A stretch of 64,000 nt of DNA. Origin: Streptomyces sp. CB02009 (GTDB lineage Bacteria > Actinomycetota > Actinomycetes > Streptomycetales > Streptomycetaceae). Both the position numbers and the translations under genes were made by a program. The stretch is taken from contig NZ_LIVV01000008.1 of the NCBI RefSeq assembly GCF_001905825.1, forward strand, positions 293,717-357,716, in the 5' to 3' direction. Within the stretch, counting starts at the first letter, position 1, and every line of letters begins with the position of its first letter. The notes under the pieces are model-generated. The model saw only the letters and a list, made by a program, of their open reading frames with translations. It was not told the origin of the DNA and did no database searches. Shown one piece after another: positions 34,284 to 41,926 of the stretch.

Positions 34284-35164
34284 CGGACGCTCCCCTTCGC
34301 GTAGTGGCGTTCGACGTAGTGCTGGACGACGGAGAGCGCGGTGGTGAGCAGGACGTACCAGGCGGTGGCGACCATCAGGAGCGGGACGACCCGTCCGTTG
34401 CGGCCGTAGACGACCTGGACCTGGTAGAAGAGCTCGCCGATCGCCATGACGGAGACGATCGAGGTGCCCTTGAAGAGCGAGATGATCTCGTTGGCGGCGT
34501 TGGGCAGGATCGAGCGCATCGCCTGCGGCAGGACGATCCGCCGCACCTGCCGGAGCCGCGGGATGCCGAGCGAGGCCGCGGCCTGCAACTGGCCCTCGTC
34601 CACGGCGAGTACACCGCCGCGGACGATCTCCGCCGCGTAGGCCGCCTGGTGCAGGGCGAGTCCGAGGACGGCGGCGCTCATCTCGCCGACCAGGCCCATC
34701 GTGTCGAAGGAGAGGAAGCTCGGCCCGAACGGGATGCCGATGCTCAGCTCCTTGTAGAGATAGGCGAGGTTGAACCAGAAGAGCAGCTGGACGATGAGCG
34801 GGATCGAGCGGAAGGCCCAGATGTAGCCGAACGCGACGGACCGCAGGAACGGGCTGTCCGACAGGCGCATGAAGGCGAGCACGATGCCGATCGCGAAGCC
34901 GAGGGCGGTGCCGTAGAAGGTGAGCTGGAGGGTGACCCAGACGGCCCGGAGGACCGTCTCGGTGGTGAAGAAGGCGGCGAAGACGTCCCACTCCCAGCCG
35001 GGGTTGGTGACGAGCCCGTGGACGAACTGGACGAGCAGGACGGCGGTGACGACGACGGCCGCCCAGCGCCAGGGGTGCCGCACGGGGACGACCACGAGCT
35101 CGGGGCCCGCCGCGGGTTCCTTCTGGACGGCTCTGGTGACGGGCGGATCGCTGGTGAGAGACAT
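34280..35164 (-). CDS. amino-acid-type ABC transporter permease
   Basis: The 294-aa protein has an N-terminal segment (WAAVVVTAVLLVQFVHGLV) and then the five-segment permease core of the polar amino acid family: TLQLTFYGTALGFAIGIVLAF, PLIVQLLFWFNLAYL and the EAA-type loop AAYAAEIVRGGVLAVDEGQLQAAASLGI. It pairs with the permease at 37013 and the ATPase at 33477. The first residues (SLTSDPPVTRAVQKEP) are polar and cytosolic. The FAD-protein gene ends 49 bases upstream. Confidence 0.93.
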   Translation of the reverse strand: MSLTSDPPVTRAVQKEPAAGPELVVVPVRHPWRWAAVVVTAVLLVQFVHGLVTNPGWEWDVFAAFFTTETVLRAVWVTLQLTFYGTALGFAIGIVLAFMRLSDSPFLRSVAFGYIWAFRSIPLIVQLLFWFNLAYLYKELSIGIPFGPSFLSFDTMGLVGEMSAAVLGLALHQAAYAAEIVRGGVLAVDEGQLQAAASLGIPRLRQVRRIVLPQAMRSILPNAANEIISLFKGTSIVSVMAIGELFYQVQVVYGRNGRVVPLLMVATAWYVLLTTALSVVQHYVERHYAKGSVR

Positions 35165-35213
35165 GGCGGTTCCTCGGAAAGGGGTCGGGCGGCGGGAGGG
35201 TGCGGAGAAGGGG

Positions 35214-37016
35214 TCAGGCGCTCAGCGGCGCCGGGAGACACGCCCGGTCGCGCAGGAACGTCAGGGCCGCCCGCGCGGTGACGTCGTTCTGCCGGAAGGC
35301 GACCCCGCCGGTACGGGGCCGGGTGAAGGCGCTGTCGGTCCGCGCCGTGGTGTGCGGACCGAGCGCGAAGCGGCGCGGGTGCGGGCGTCCGTCGGCGTCG
35401 AGGACCCGGCCGTCGACGGGGTCGACGACGAGGAGGCCGCTGACGGTGGCCCTGGCACCCTCCTCGTGCAGGGCGCGCAGGAGGGGGCTGCTGGTGAGTT
35501 CGAGGGTGGGGTCGGGGAGCCGGGCCTCGACCAGGGCGCGTGCCTCGGTCCACTCCCCCGGTACGGCGGCGGACGCGGCCCGGAAGACCCCGCGCTCCTC
35601 GTCGGCCTCGACGGTGACCTGCGGGCCGAGGAAGCGGACGACGCCGGCCCGGGAGAGGGCCAGGAGCTGGCGCAGCCGGGGGCCGGGCGGCCCGGAGGCG
35701 AGGTAGCTGAAGAAGCCGTGCCACCAGTCGCCGGTGTCGACGCGGTTTCCGAGCCGGAGGAGCTGCCCGTAGACGGAGAGCAGGCCGGCGAAGACGGCGG
35801 CGTCGGAGCTGTGGGAGGGGTCGTGCCGGCGGGTGAGGTCGTCGGTGATGTAGGCGCGCAGACCGTGCTGGAGGGCCTCCTTCGAGGCGAAGCGGACGCC
35901 GTCCAGGGGGTGGTCGAGGGCGTCCAGGTCGAGCCGGTCGGCCGGGTCGGGGACGGCCGCGGCGACGGCGGCGGCGAGTTCGGGGCCGCGCGGCGGGGCG
36001 GCCGCGTAGGCCCGCTCGAAGTCGTCCAGGGCTTGCGCGGTGCGCTCGGGGTGGGTGGAGAAGAGCCGGTGGTAGTGGGCCCAGCCGAGCTCCTTGTCGA
36101 CCAGCGGCCAGACGTCGCGCCGGAAGTCGATCGGCCCGGTCCCGCGCAGCAGGGCGTCGGTCTGCTCGGGTCCGAAGAACCGGGGCAGCGGGGGCCGTTC
36201 GCCTTCGAGGGCGTAGCCGAGCTTGGAGTGGTACGGGACGCCCCGGCGCGATCCGACGTGCAGCACGGGTTCCTTGCCGGAGGGTACGTAGACCAGCGCG
36301 TCGCCCTCGCCCTCGTACCGTCCGCCGCGGCCCTCGGTGAGCAGCACCATCAGGTCGACGAAGGCGAGCCCGAAGCCGCGGACGAGGACGGCCTCGCCGG
36401 CGGGCAGGGCGGTCAGGTCGGTGTCGGCGGTGAAGTCGGGCGGCAGGTGGACGAGGTCGTGGCGGGCGGCGAAGCCGGCGAGGGCCCGCTGCTCCGGGTC
36501 GGGTTCGGCGTCCAGGTGGCCGACGGTGAGGACGACGAGGTCGGCGAGGAGCGGTTCGGCGGAGCCCTCGAGCCAGACGCGCTGGCGCCCCTCCCGGGGG
36601 CCCGCGATCCGCAGGGCGCTGGTGCGGTGCTCGTGGACGGTCACGGAGGCGGGCAGCGCGGCCCGGGCCCGCTCGAACACCCAGCGCAGATAGGCGCCCT
36701 GCTGGGGTCGGGTGGGGAAGGACCGGCCCTCGATGCCGGCCCATTCGGCGATGGTGGGGCCGGGGCGGACGGGGCCGGTCAGGTCGACGGTCTCGTCGGT
36801 GAACATGGTGACGTCCTCGGCCCGGGAGTTCATCCAGAGCAGCGGGGACTGTGCGGTGCGCCAGATGCGGCCGGGGCCCGGCGGGTGCGGGTCGACGAGG
36901 TGGAGGTCGAGCGGGCGGTCGCCGTACAGCTCGGGCAGGTTGGCGGCGAGCCGTTCGAGGAAGCCGGTCCCCCGCGGACCGGCGCCCACGATCACGATCG
37001 AGGCGTGGGTGCTCAT
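35214..37016 (-). CDS. FAD/NAD(P)-binding protein
   Basis: The 600-aa protein begins SIVIVGAGPRGTGFLERLAA, a Rossmann GxGxxG site for FAD, and has IWRTAQSPLLWMNSRAEDV and a second nucleotide region AGEAVLVRGFGLAFVDLMVLL. This is the large NAD_binding_9 family, distantly related to lysine/ornithine N-monooxygenases. Residues 250-600 are less conserved. It lies between the two permease genes, overlapping the upstream one by four bases. A role in oxidising the imported compound, or in supplying reduced flavin to the two LLM enzymes, is inferred from position. Confidence 0.85.
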   Translation of the reverse strand: MSTHASIVIVGAGPRGTGFLERLAANLPELYGDRPLDLHLVDPHPPGPGRIWRTAQSPLLWMNSRAEDVTMFTDETVDLTGPVRPGPTIAEWAGIEGRSFPTRPQQGAYLRWVFERARAALPASVTVHEHRTSALRIAGPREGRQRVWLEGSAEPLLADLVVLTVGHLDAEPDPEQRALAGFAARHDLVHLPPDFTADTDLTALPAGEAVLVRGFGLAFVDLMVLLTEGRGGRYEGEGDALVYVPSGKEPVLHVGSRRGVPYHSKLGYALEGERPPLPRFFGPEQTDALLRGTGPIDFRRDVWPLVDKELGWAHYHRLFSTHPERTAQALDDFERAYAAAPPRGPELAAAVAAAVPDPADRLDLDALDHPLDGVRFASKEALQHGLRAYITDDLTRRHDPSHSSDAAVFAGLLSVYGQLLRLGNRVDTGDWWHGFFSYLASGPPGPRLRQLLALSRAGVVRFLGPQVTVEADEERGVFRAASAAVPGEWTEARALVEARLPDPTLELTSSPLLRALHEEGARATVSGLLVVDPVDGRVLDADGRPHPRRFALGPHTTARTDSAFTRPRTGGVAFRQNDVTARAALTFLRDRACLPAPLSA

Positions 37017-37861
37017 CGCGCACCCGCCGTACCGCGGGCGTAGTGGCGCTCGACGTAGTGCTGGCCGAGGCTGAGGACGGAGGTGACGGCGACGTACCAG
37101 AGCGTGGCCACGAGCAGCAGCGGGATGACCTCGTACGTGCGGTGGTAGATGAGCTGGGTCGAGTACAGCAGGTCCTGGACGGCGATCACGGAGACGATCG
37201 AGGTGCCCTTGAGGGTGCCGATGAGCATGTTCCCGGCCGGCGGGACGATCGCCTTCATGGCCTGCGGCAGCACGATCCGGGAGAGCCGGCGCCAGCGGCC
37301 GAGGCCGAGGGACTGGGCGGCCTCGAGCTGGCCGCGGTCGACGGAGAGGATGCCGCCGCGCACCACCTCGGCGGCGTAGGCGGCCTCGTGCAGGGTGAGG
37401 CCGATGACGGCGACGGACACGGGGCCGAGGAGGTTGACCGTGCTGACGCCGAGGATCTGCGGGTAGAGCGCGCCGATGTTGAACCAGAAGAGCAGCTGGA
37501 CCAGGATCGGGGTGGACCTGAAGAACCACACGTATCCCCAGCTCACCGCGCGCAGGACGGGGTTGGCGGAGAGCCTGAGGACCGCGAGCAGGGTGCCGAG
37601 GACGAAGCCGAGCGCCATGACGAGGGCGGTCAGCCACAGGGTGAGGCCGAGCCCGCGCAGGACGGACGCGGAGGTGAAGTACTCGGCGACCACGTCCCAC
37701 TGGAAGGCCTTGTTGCGGACGACCGAGACCAGGCCGAGGGCGAGCAGGACGAGCACGAGGGCCGCGGCGGTCCACTGCCCGGCGCGGCGGGCGGGGACGA
37801 TGCGGGGCGGTGGTTCGGCCGGTGGGGCCGTGGAGGGGGTTTTGACCAGGGTCGCGGACAT
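37013..37861 (-). CDS. amino-acid-type ABC transporter permease
   Basis: The 282-aa protein parallels the permease at 34280: N-terminal segment QWTAAALVLVLLALGLVSVV, core segments GLTLWLTALVMALGFVLGTLL and LVQLLFWFNIGALYPQ, and the loop AAYAAEVVRGGILSVDRGQLEAAQSLGL. The two probably form a heterodimeric pore, as with TcyL/TcyM. It is the first gene of the minus-strand operon. I chose the ATG at 37861 (MSATLVKTPS); a longer in-frame start at 37926 would run through the presumed mRNA leader. Confidence 0.92.
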   Translation of the reverse strand: MSATLVKTPSTAPPAEPPPRIVPARRAGQWTAAALVLVLLALGLVSVVRNKAFQWDVVAEYFTSASVLRGLGLTLWLTALVMALGFVLGTLLAVLRLSANPVLRAVSWGYVWFFRSTPILVQLLFWFNIGALYPQILGVSTVNLLGPVSVAVIGLTLHEAAYAAEVVRGGILSVDRGQLEAAQSLGLGRWRRLSRIVLPQAMKAIVPPAGNMLIGTLKGTSIVSVIAVQDLLYSTQLIYHRTYEVIPLLLVATLWYVAVTSVLSLGQHYVERHYARGTAGAR

Positions 37862-38062
37862 ACGAAGACTCCGTGGATGCCAGAGGCGGATCGAACACGG
37901 GGTGCGCCTTCACACGCGGTGAGCACGGAACCGGGCCCCTCAGCACCGATCCGCCCTTCGAGGCTATGCGGTCAACAGGCCCCGTTGTCAAGGGTGTCCG
38001 CACTGTGAGCCGTACGTCTCATCGCGGTTGACGCGGGAACGGATGCCTGTTCCACTGTGGCC
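37862..38062. promoter_or_regulatory. divergent control region of the organosulfur-type cluster
   Basis: On the minus strand TTGACA (37991-37986) and TAGCCT (37966-37961), 19 bases apart, form a candidate promoter for the eight-gene operon. On the plus strand TTGACG at 38028-38033 and TCCACT at 38051-38056 face the other way. GTCAAC/GTTGAC-like words recur (37971, 37986, 38027) and could be sites for a shared regulator. A 16-residue minus-strand frame ending in Cys (37972-38022) is noted in the findings. Confidence 0.5.
38028..38056 (+). promoter_or_regulatory. predicted promoter of leader peptide-GNAT-binder unit
   Basis: TTGACG and TCCACT are separated by 17 bases. Transcription starting seven bases after the -10 would begin at 38063, the A of the leader peptide's ATG, giving a leaderless start. 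The -10 match is only moderate. Confidence 0.45.
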
Positions 38063-38131
38063 ATGCATTCGCCGCAGCTGGTCACGCGCTCCCACATCGA
38101 CTTCGGTCGCGTGTGGTCCTCCTCCTGTTGA
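38063..38131 (+). CDS. putative 22-aa cysteine-type leader peptide
   Basis: A 22-residue frame begins MHSPQLVTRSHID and ends VWSSSC, followed by TGA. The middle motif (R-S-H-I-D-x-x-R-V, then S-S-C) resembles the actinobacterial leader peptides found upstream of sulfur-metabolism genes, which carry R-x-H-x-D-L-x-R and a terminal Cys. In mycobacteria, Cys codons in such upstream frames couple translation to cysteine supply. It lies 174 bases before the GNAT gene. It has no Shine-Dalgarno sequence, but the predicted transcript starts at its ATG. The role in attenuation is inferred. Confidence 0.65.
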   Translation: MHSPQLVTRSHIDFGRVWSSSC

Positions 38132-38305
38132 GCCGACCCTCTGCACGGTGAGCCGGCCGCCGGCTCCGCCCCGTCCGCGTGCTGTCTCCCGCGGCGCCTT
38201 CACATCCAGGCCCTTCGTGGTGCCTGGGCTCTCCCCTCCCCTCGCTCCGCCGCGCCGCCCTCCCTCGTCCTGAAGGGCCGCTCTCCTTCGTCCTGAAGGG
38301 CCGTC
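38132..38305 (+). promoter_or_regulatory. mRNA leader between leader peptide and GNAT gene
   Basis: This 174-base stretch separates the Cys-ending leader peptide from its presumed target. TCGTCCTGAAGGGCCG occurs twice (38265-38280 and 38288-38303), so the GNAT ribosome site GAAGGG is duplicated. GC-rich inverted segments (for example GAGCCGGCCGCCGGCTC, 38150-38166) could form a terminator or anti-terminator hairpin. I did not fold the region. Confidence 0.45.
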
Positions 38306-38785
38306 ATGACCTTCGCGTTGTCCGTGCACCGGACCACGACCACCGACCCTCTGGCGCGCCCGCTCCTCGACGAGCTGGCGTACGAGTACACGACCCGGTA
38401 CGGCTCCGCGCACGATCTGAGCCGCTACCCGGCGGAGGAGTTCACCCCGCCCCACGGCGCCTTCCTGCTCCTCCTCGAGCAGGGCCGGCCGGTGGCGGGC
38501 GGCGCCTACCGCCGCTACGACGACGACACCGCCGAACTGAAGCGGATCTGGACCCACTCGGCGCACCGCAGGCGCGGACTCGCCCGCCGGGTCCTGACCG
38601 TGCTCGAACGGGAGGCCGCCGCCCGCGGCTACTCCCGCCTCTACCTCACGACCGGACCGCGTCAGCCGGAGGCCAGGGGCCTCTATCTGGCGAGCGGCTA
38701 CCGCCCGCTCTTCGACGTGTCCGCCGATCCCGAGTCGATCGGCCCGCTGCCGTTCGAGAAACTCCTGGAGAACCCGAAGCCATGA
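38306..38785 (+). CDS. GNAT family N-acetyltransferase, SnaA-like by context
   Basis: The 159-aa single-domain GNAT has LKRIWTHSAHRRRGLARRVLTVLEREAAARGY with the acetyl-CoA loop and the C-terminal YLASGYRPLFDV segment. In B. subtilis the GNAT SnaA (YtmI) N-acetylates S-alkylcysteines before C-S cleavage, and its gene opens an operon with two binders, two permeases, an ATPase and LLM enzymes. The same set surrounds this gene, so that function is a reasonable inference. The ATG at 38306 follows a duplicated GAAGGG. It overlaps the binder gene by four bases. Confidence 0.88.
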   Translation: MTFALSVHRTTTTDPLARPLLDELAYEYTTRYGSAHDLSRYPAEEFTPPHGAFLLLLEQGRPVAGGAYRRYDDDTAELKRIWTHSAHRRRGLARRVLTVLEREAAARGYSRLYLTTGPRQPEARGLYLASGYRPLFDVSADPESIGPLPFEKLLENPKP

Positions 38786-39759
38786 CCACGCGCACGCGTC
38801 CCGGCACCGCACGCACCGCCCTCGTCTTCGCCCTGATCACCGGCGCCGCCCTCGGCCTGACCGCCTGCGCGGGCGGCGATCCCGCGACGGCCCCGGCCGG
38901 TGCCTCGGGGGCGCCGGGGGCCGCGAAGGGCGCGCTCCCGACGGAGGACGTGGTGTCGGCGGTGAAGAGGAACGAGGCGGCGGCGAAGCTGCTGCCCGCC
39001 GACGTACGGCAGCGGGGCAGCTTCACGATCGCCTCGTCCGTCGCCACCCCGCCGAGCTCGGCGTACCTGCCCGACGGGAAGACGGTCGTGGGGGTCGACG
39101 CCGACTTCGCCGCCGCCGTGGCGAAGGCCCTCGGTCTGGAGCTCAAGCGCGAGGTGGTCGGGTTCGAGGCGATCCTGCCGGCGCTCGGCAGCGGCAAGTA
39201 CGACGTCGGCACCGGCAACTTCGGCGTGACCGAGGAGCGGCGCAAGGCCATCGACTTCGTGACGTACATCAACGACGGCCAGGGCTTCGCGAGCCGCGCG
39301 GACAGCCCGCTGAAGGCGGTCACCGACCTCACGCAGCTGTGCGGTCTGAAGGTGGCCGTGAACGCGGGCACCACCTTCGAGCGGACCCTGGAGCAGAACA
39401 AGGGCCGGTGCGCGGAGGCGGGCAGGAAGCCCTACGAGGTGAACGTCTACAGCGAGACCGGGGCGATCTGGATGTCGCTCCAGCAGGGCCGCAGCGATGT
39501 CGTGATGAACACGATCAACGGGGTGCGGTACGCGGTGACGCAGCAGAAGAACGTGAAGTTCCTCAACGAGTACCGGCGGCTCGACGTCGGCTTCGCCTTC
39601 AAGAAGGGCACGCCGCTCGCGCCCGCCTTCCAGGCCGCGGTGAACGGCCTGAAGGCGGACGGGACGTACGACAGGATCCTGCGGAAGTGGGGTGTGACGG
39701 GGTCGGGCATCGCCACGTCGCAGATCTCCCCGCCGGAGATCCCGGCGCCGAAGAAGTAG
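38782..39759 (+). CDS. amino-acid-type ABC transporter solute-binding lipoprotein
   Basis: The 325-aa protein has a lipobox (ALGLTACAGG). The mature family 3 binder shows RQRGSFTIASSVATPPSSAY, VVGVDADFAAAVAKALGLEL, and the conserved YDVGTGNFGVTEERRKAIDFV. It shares length and the VTEER motif with the binder at 32422, yet sits on the opposite strand with the GNAT gene, so the cluster has one transporter core and two binders. Its C-terminus ends TSQISPPEIPAPKK, similar to the other binder's KSEINPPGLPRTKN, which supports recent common origin. A hairpin terminator follows. Confidence 0.92.
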   Translation: MTTRTRPGTARTALVFALITGAALGLTACAGGDPATAPAGASGAPGAAKGALPTEDVVSAVKRNEAAAKLLPADVRQRGSFTIASSVATPPSSAYLPDGKTVVGVDADFAAAVAKALGLELKREVVGFEAILPALGSGKYDVGTGNFGVTEERRKAIDFVTYINDGQGFASRADSPLKAVTDLTQLCGLKVAVNAGTTFERTLEQNKGRCAEAGRKPYEVNVYSETGAIWMSLQQGRSDVVMNTINGVRYAVTQQKNVKFLNEYRRLDVGFAFKKGTPLAPAFQAAVNGLKADGTYDRILRKWGVTGSGIATSQISPPEIPAPKK

Positions 39760-39796
39760 CGGCGGCGCCCCCGGACGCCCGGGCGCCCGGACGCCT

Positions 39797-39820
39797 GGAC
39801 GCCCGGTCGTCCGGGCGTCC
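39797..39820. terminator. hairpin terminator between binder and DUF5685 genes
   Basis: GGACGCCCGG and CCGGGCGTCC form a perfect 10-bp stem around the loop TCGT, between convergent genes. Further GGACGCC/GGCGTCC words just upstream could extend or rearrange it. Confidence 0.7.
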
Positions 39821-39829
39821 GACGGGGTG

Positions 39830-41128
39830 TCAGCAGTCGCAGCCGCAGCTGCAGTCCCCGCAGCAGCCGTCCCCCTCGCAGCAGGAGGAGCAGTTGCTGC
39901 AGCAGTCGCAGCAGTCGCAGCAGCTGCCGGGGTCGCACTGCTGGCAGAGGCCCTCGCGCCGCTGGCGGCTCCAGGGGTCCTCGAACGTCCCGCAGCACAT
40001 CTGGCAGGTGCAGGCGAGGCCCACCCACAGGGCGCATCCGGCGATCAGACCGCGCCGGTTCGGCGGCCCGGGCGGGAACGGCCCGCCGGGGCCGCCGGGA
40101 CCGCCGGGGCCGGGGGCGTAGGGACCGCCCGGGCCGCCGGGTCCGGGCGCGTACGGGTTGCCGGGCACCGGACCGTGGGCGCCGTGGGCGTGACCGGCGG
40201 GTCCGTGGGCATGGCCCTGACCCTGGCCGCCCGGTATGCCCTGTCCCGCCCCAGGTGCCCCGTGCGCGCAGGTCGTCGTGCCGAAGGCGCGGTCCACCGA
40301 GGTGCGCAGCTCGTGGGCGAGCAGGACGTGGGCCAGCTTGCCGTCGGCGAACTCGGCGTCCTTCAGCGCGAGGCGGATGCCGTGCAGGGCGTCGTCGGCG
40401 AGCCGGCGGGCCTCCTCTCGGGAGGTGCCGGTCGCGGTGAGCGGGTTCCAGGCGCCCTTCTCCGCGTCGGCGGTCTGGTCCTCGACGGCGTCGAGGAGGT
40501 GCGCGAGGCGCCCGAAGAGCCGGCCCGCCTCGGCGAGCGGCTCGGCGTTCCCTGGCCGTCCGGCGAGGACGGCGGTGTGCGCGAAGGCGGCCGCGGTGGC
40601 GGTCTCGGTCGGTTCGGTGACGGTGAGCAGGGGGGTGCCGGGTCCGGCGAGGGCCTCGATCCCGGTCTGGCGGTCGACGGCGTCGACGAGGACGGCGGTG
40701 TCGAAGCCGAGGGACCGGCCCGTCCTGGCTCCCGCCCTGTCCCAGGAACGGGCGACGCGGCGGGCCGCCGCGGCGGCGGGCCGGCGGGCCAACAGCCCGT
40801 CCCGGTCGGCGACGTGGTCGCGTACCTTCGCCGAGGCGAGGACGAGCGAGACGGCGGCGGCGAGCCGGGCGCCCTCGCCCCGGGCCACGGGGGCGGTCCG
40901 CATGGCGCGCAGCGCGCAGGGCCCGGCCGTGCGGCGGCCCGCCTCCGTGACGCCGGTCTGAGCCTCCGTCAGGACCGAGACGATGAGCCCGTCGTAGTTG
41001 GTGACGACCCGGGCGAACTGGCCGTGGTCGGCGCGAAGTGCCAGGCAGAGGCCGCAGAGATGGGCCATCCACTCGGTCTTGAGCCTGTCGGTGAGCCGGT
41101 GGGTGCAGGGTCTGACGATTCCGAACAT
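39830..41128 (-). CDS. DUF5685-like protein with cysteine-packed C-terminal tail
   Basis: The 432-aa protein begins MFGIVRPCTHRLTDRLKTEW with HLCGLCLALRADHG, which matches the DUF5685 pattern (MFGYVxP...YCGLCxxL). About 250 mostly helical residues follow, then a Gly/Pro/His linker (about 285-350), a hydrophobic CALWVGLACTCQMCCG segment, and a tail in which 17 of the last 38 residues are Cys, mainly as CC pairs (GSCCDCCDCCSNCSSCC). Function is unknown. The tail could bind metal (metallothionein-like), carry an Fe-S cluster or be disulfide-rich. It is a single-gene unit. Confidence 0.75.
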   Translation of the reverse strand: MFGIVRPCTHRLTDRLKTEWMAHLCGLCLALRADHGQFARVVTNYDGLIVSVLTEAQTGVTEAGRRTAGPCALRAMRTAPVARGEGARLAAAVSLVLASAKVRDHVADRDGLLARRPAAAAARRVARSWDRAGARTGRSLGFDTAVLVDAVDRQTGIEALAGPGTPLLTVTEPTETATAAAFAHTAVLAGRPGNAEPLAEAGRLFGRLAHLLDAVEDQTADAEKGAWNPLTATGTSREEARRLADDALHGIRLALKDAEFADGKLAHVLLAHELRTSVDRAFGTTTCAHGAPGAGQGIPGGQGQGHAHGPAGHAHGAHGPVPGNPYAPGPGGPGGPYAPGPGGPGGPGGPFPPGPPNRRGLIAGCALWVGLACTCQMCCGTFEDPWSRQRREGLCQQCDPGSCCDCCDCCSNCSSCCEGDGCCGDCSCGCDC

Positions 41129-41451
41129 GGACTCCCCCGTGAGTCGTGAATCTGGGCCGGGCTATGGACCGCCGGACGGCCTCGCGGCATCGTAGCGACC
41201 GGGCCCGTTCACCCGTACGCGCCCACCGTCACCCTTGTGGCCCGACTTTCATATTTTCAGCTGCATGGCCCTCCCCCAGGCCCCGCATACCGCAAGTTTC
41301 CTGACGAATCGCCAGGAAACGGTGCTCACGTTCTGCACCAGTACCGTCACGAATCCCCTGCGCGCCGACTATCCACTTGGCGCGCGATCCGCATCATGAA
41401 GGACGATAGGGAAATGCGGAACCACAAGTGACCGCGTGAAAGGAGGCGTCC
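41129..41451. other. intergenic region upstream of the sepF paralog
   Basis: About 320 bases lie between the divergent DUF5685 and sepF-like genes. GCGCGCC (41368-41374) and GGCGCGC (41387-41393, approximate) form an inverted repeat around an AT-richer loop, followed by GATAGGG, a possible -10 region. A 64-codon frame at 41237 lacks normal codon bias in its second half and has no homology I recognise, so I do not call it. Confidence 0.3.
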
Positions 41452-41886
41452 ATGGGATCGGTGCGCAAGGCGAGTGCCTGGCTGGGCCTCGTCGAGGACA
41501 ACGACGAGCGTTACTACGACGACGAGTACGCCGACGGTGCCGAGGGCGGCGACGCCTGGGTGACGGACCCCCGGGTCCGGGTGGCCACGGACACCGCCGA
41601 GGACCGGGGCCGGCGGATCGCCACCGTCTCCCCCGACGGCTTCCGGGACGCCAGGGGCATCGGCGAGCTCTTCCGGGACGGCGTTCCGGTCATCGTGAAC
41701 CTGACCGCCATGGAGCCGAACGACGCCAAGCGCGTCGTCGACTTCGCCGCCGGTCTCGCCTTCGGTCTGCGCGGTTCGATCGAGCGCGTGGCGACGCGGG
41801 TCTTCCTGCTGACCCCGGCCGACACCCAGATCGTCACCGGCGAGACGGGCCGCCGCCAGCAGGACGGTTTCTTCAACCAGAGCTGA
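41452..41886 (+). CDS. sepF: SepF-family cell division protein (paralog)
   Basis: The 144-aa protein has the SepF layout: N-terminal MGSVRKASAWLGLVED (amphipathic membrane helix), an acidic Tyr-rich linker, and the C-terminal domain with EGVPVIVNLTAMEPNDAKRVVDFAAGLAFGLRGSIERV (read here as FRDGVPVIVNL, MEPNDAKRVVDFA and GLRGSIERV) and VFLLTP. SepF anchors FtsZ to the membrane. Streptomyces keep the main sepF beside ftsZ and two SepF-like genes elsewhere; this one is not near ftsZ, so it is probably a paralog. GAAAGGAGG precedes the ATG at 41452. Confidence 0.9.
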   Translation: MGSVRKASAWLGLVEDNDERYYDDEYADGAEGGDAWVTDPRVRVATDTAEDRGRRIATVSPDGFRDARGIGELFRDGVPVIVNLTAMEPNDAKRVVDFAAGLAFGLRGSIERVATRVFLLTPADTQIVTGETGRRQQDGFFNQS

Positions 41887-41926
41887 GCGAGTCCGCCGGC
41901 CGGCCGGGCACCCCCGAGGGATCGGG

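Noticed and set aside
37862..37926. Upstream GTG extension of the permease at 37013-37861
   Set aside because: It would add 21-22 residues of non-membrane sequence through the probable mRNA leader; the ATG at 37861 fits the family better.
41237..41431. 64-codon frame upstream of the sepF paralog
   Set aside because: Codon bias is poor, there is no ribosome site and no recognisable homology; the region looks like promoter DNA.
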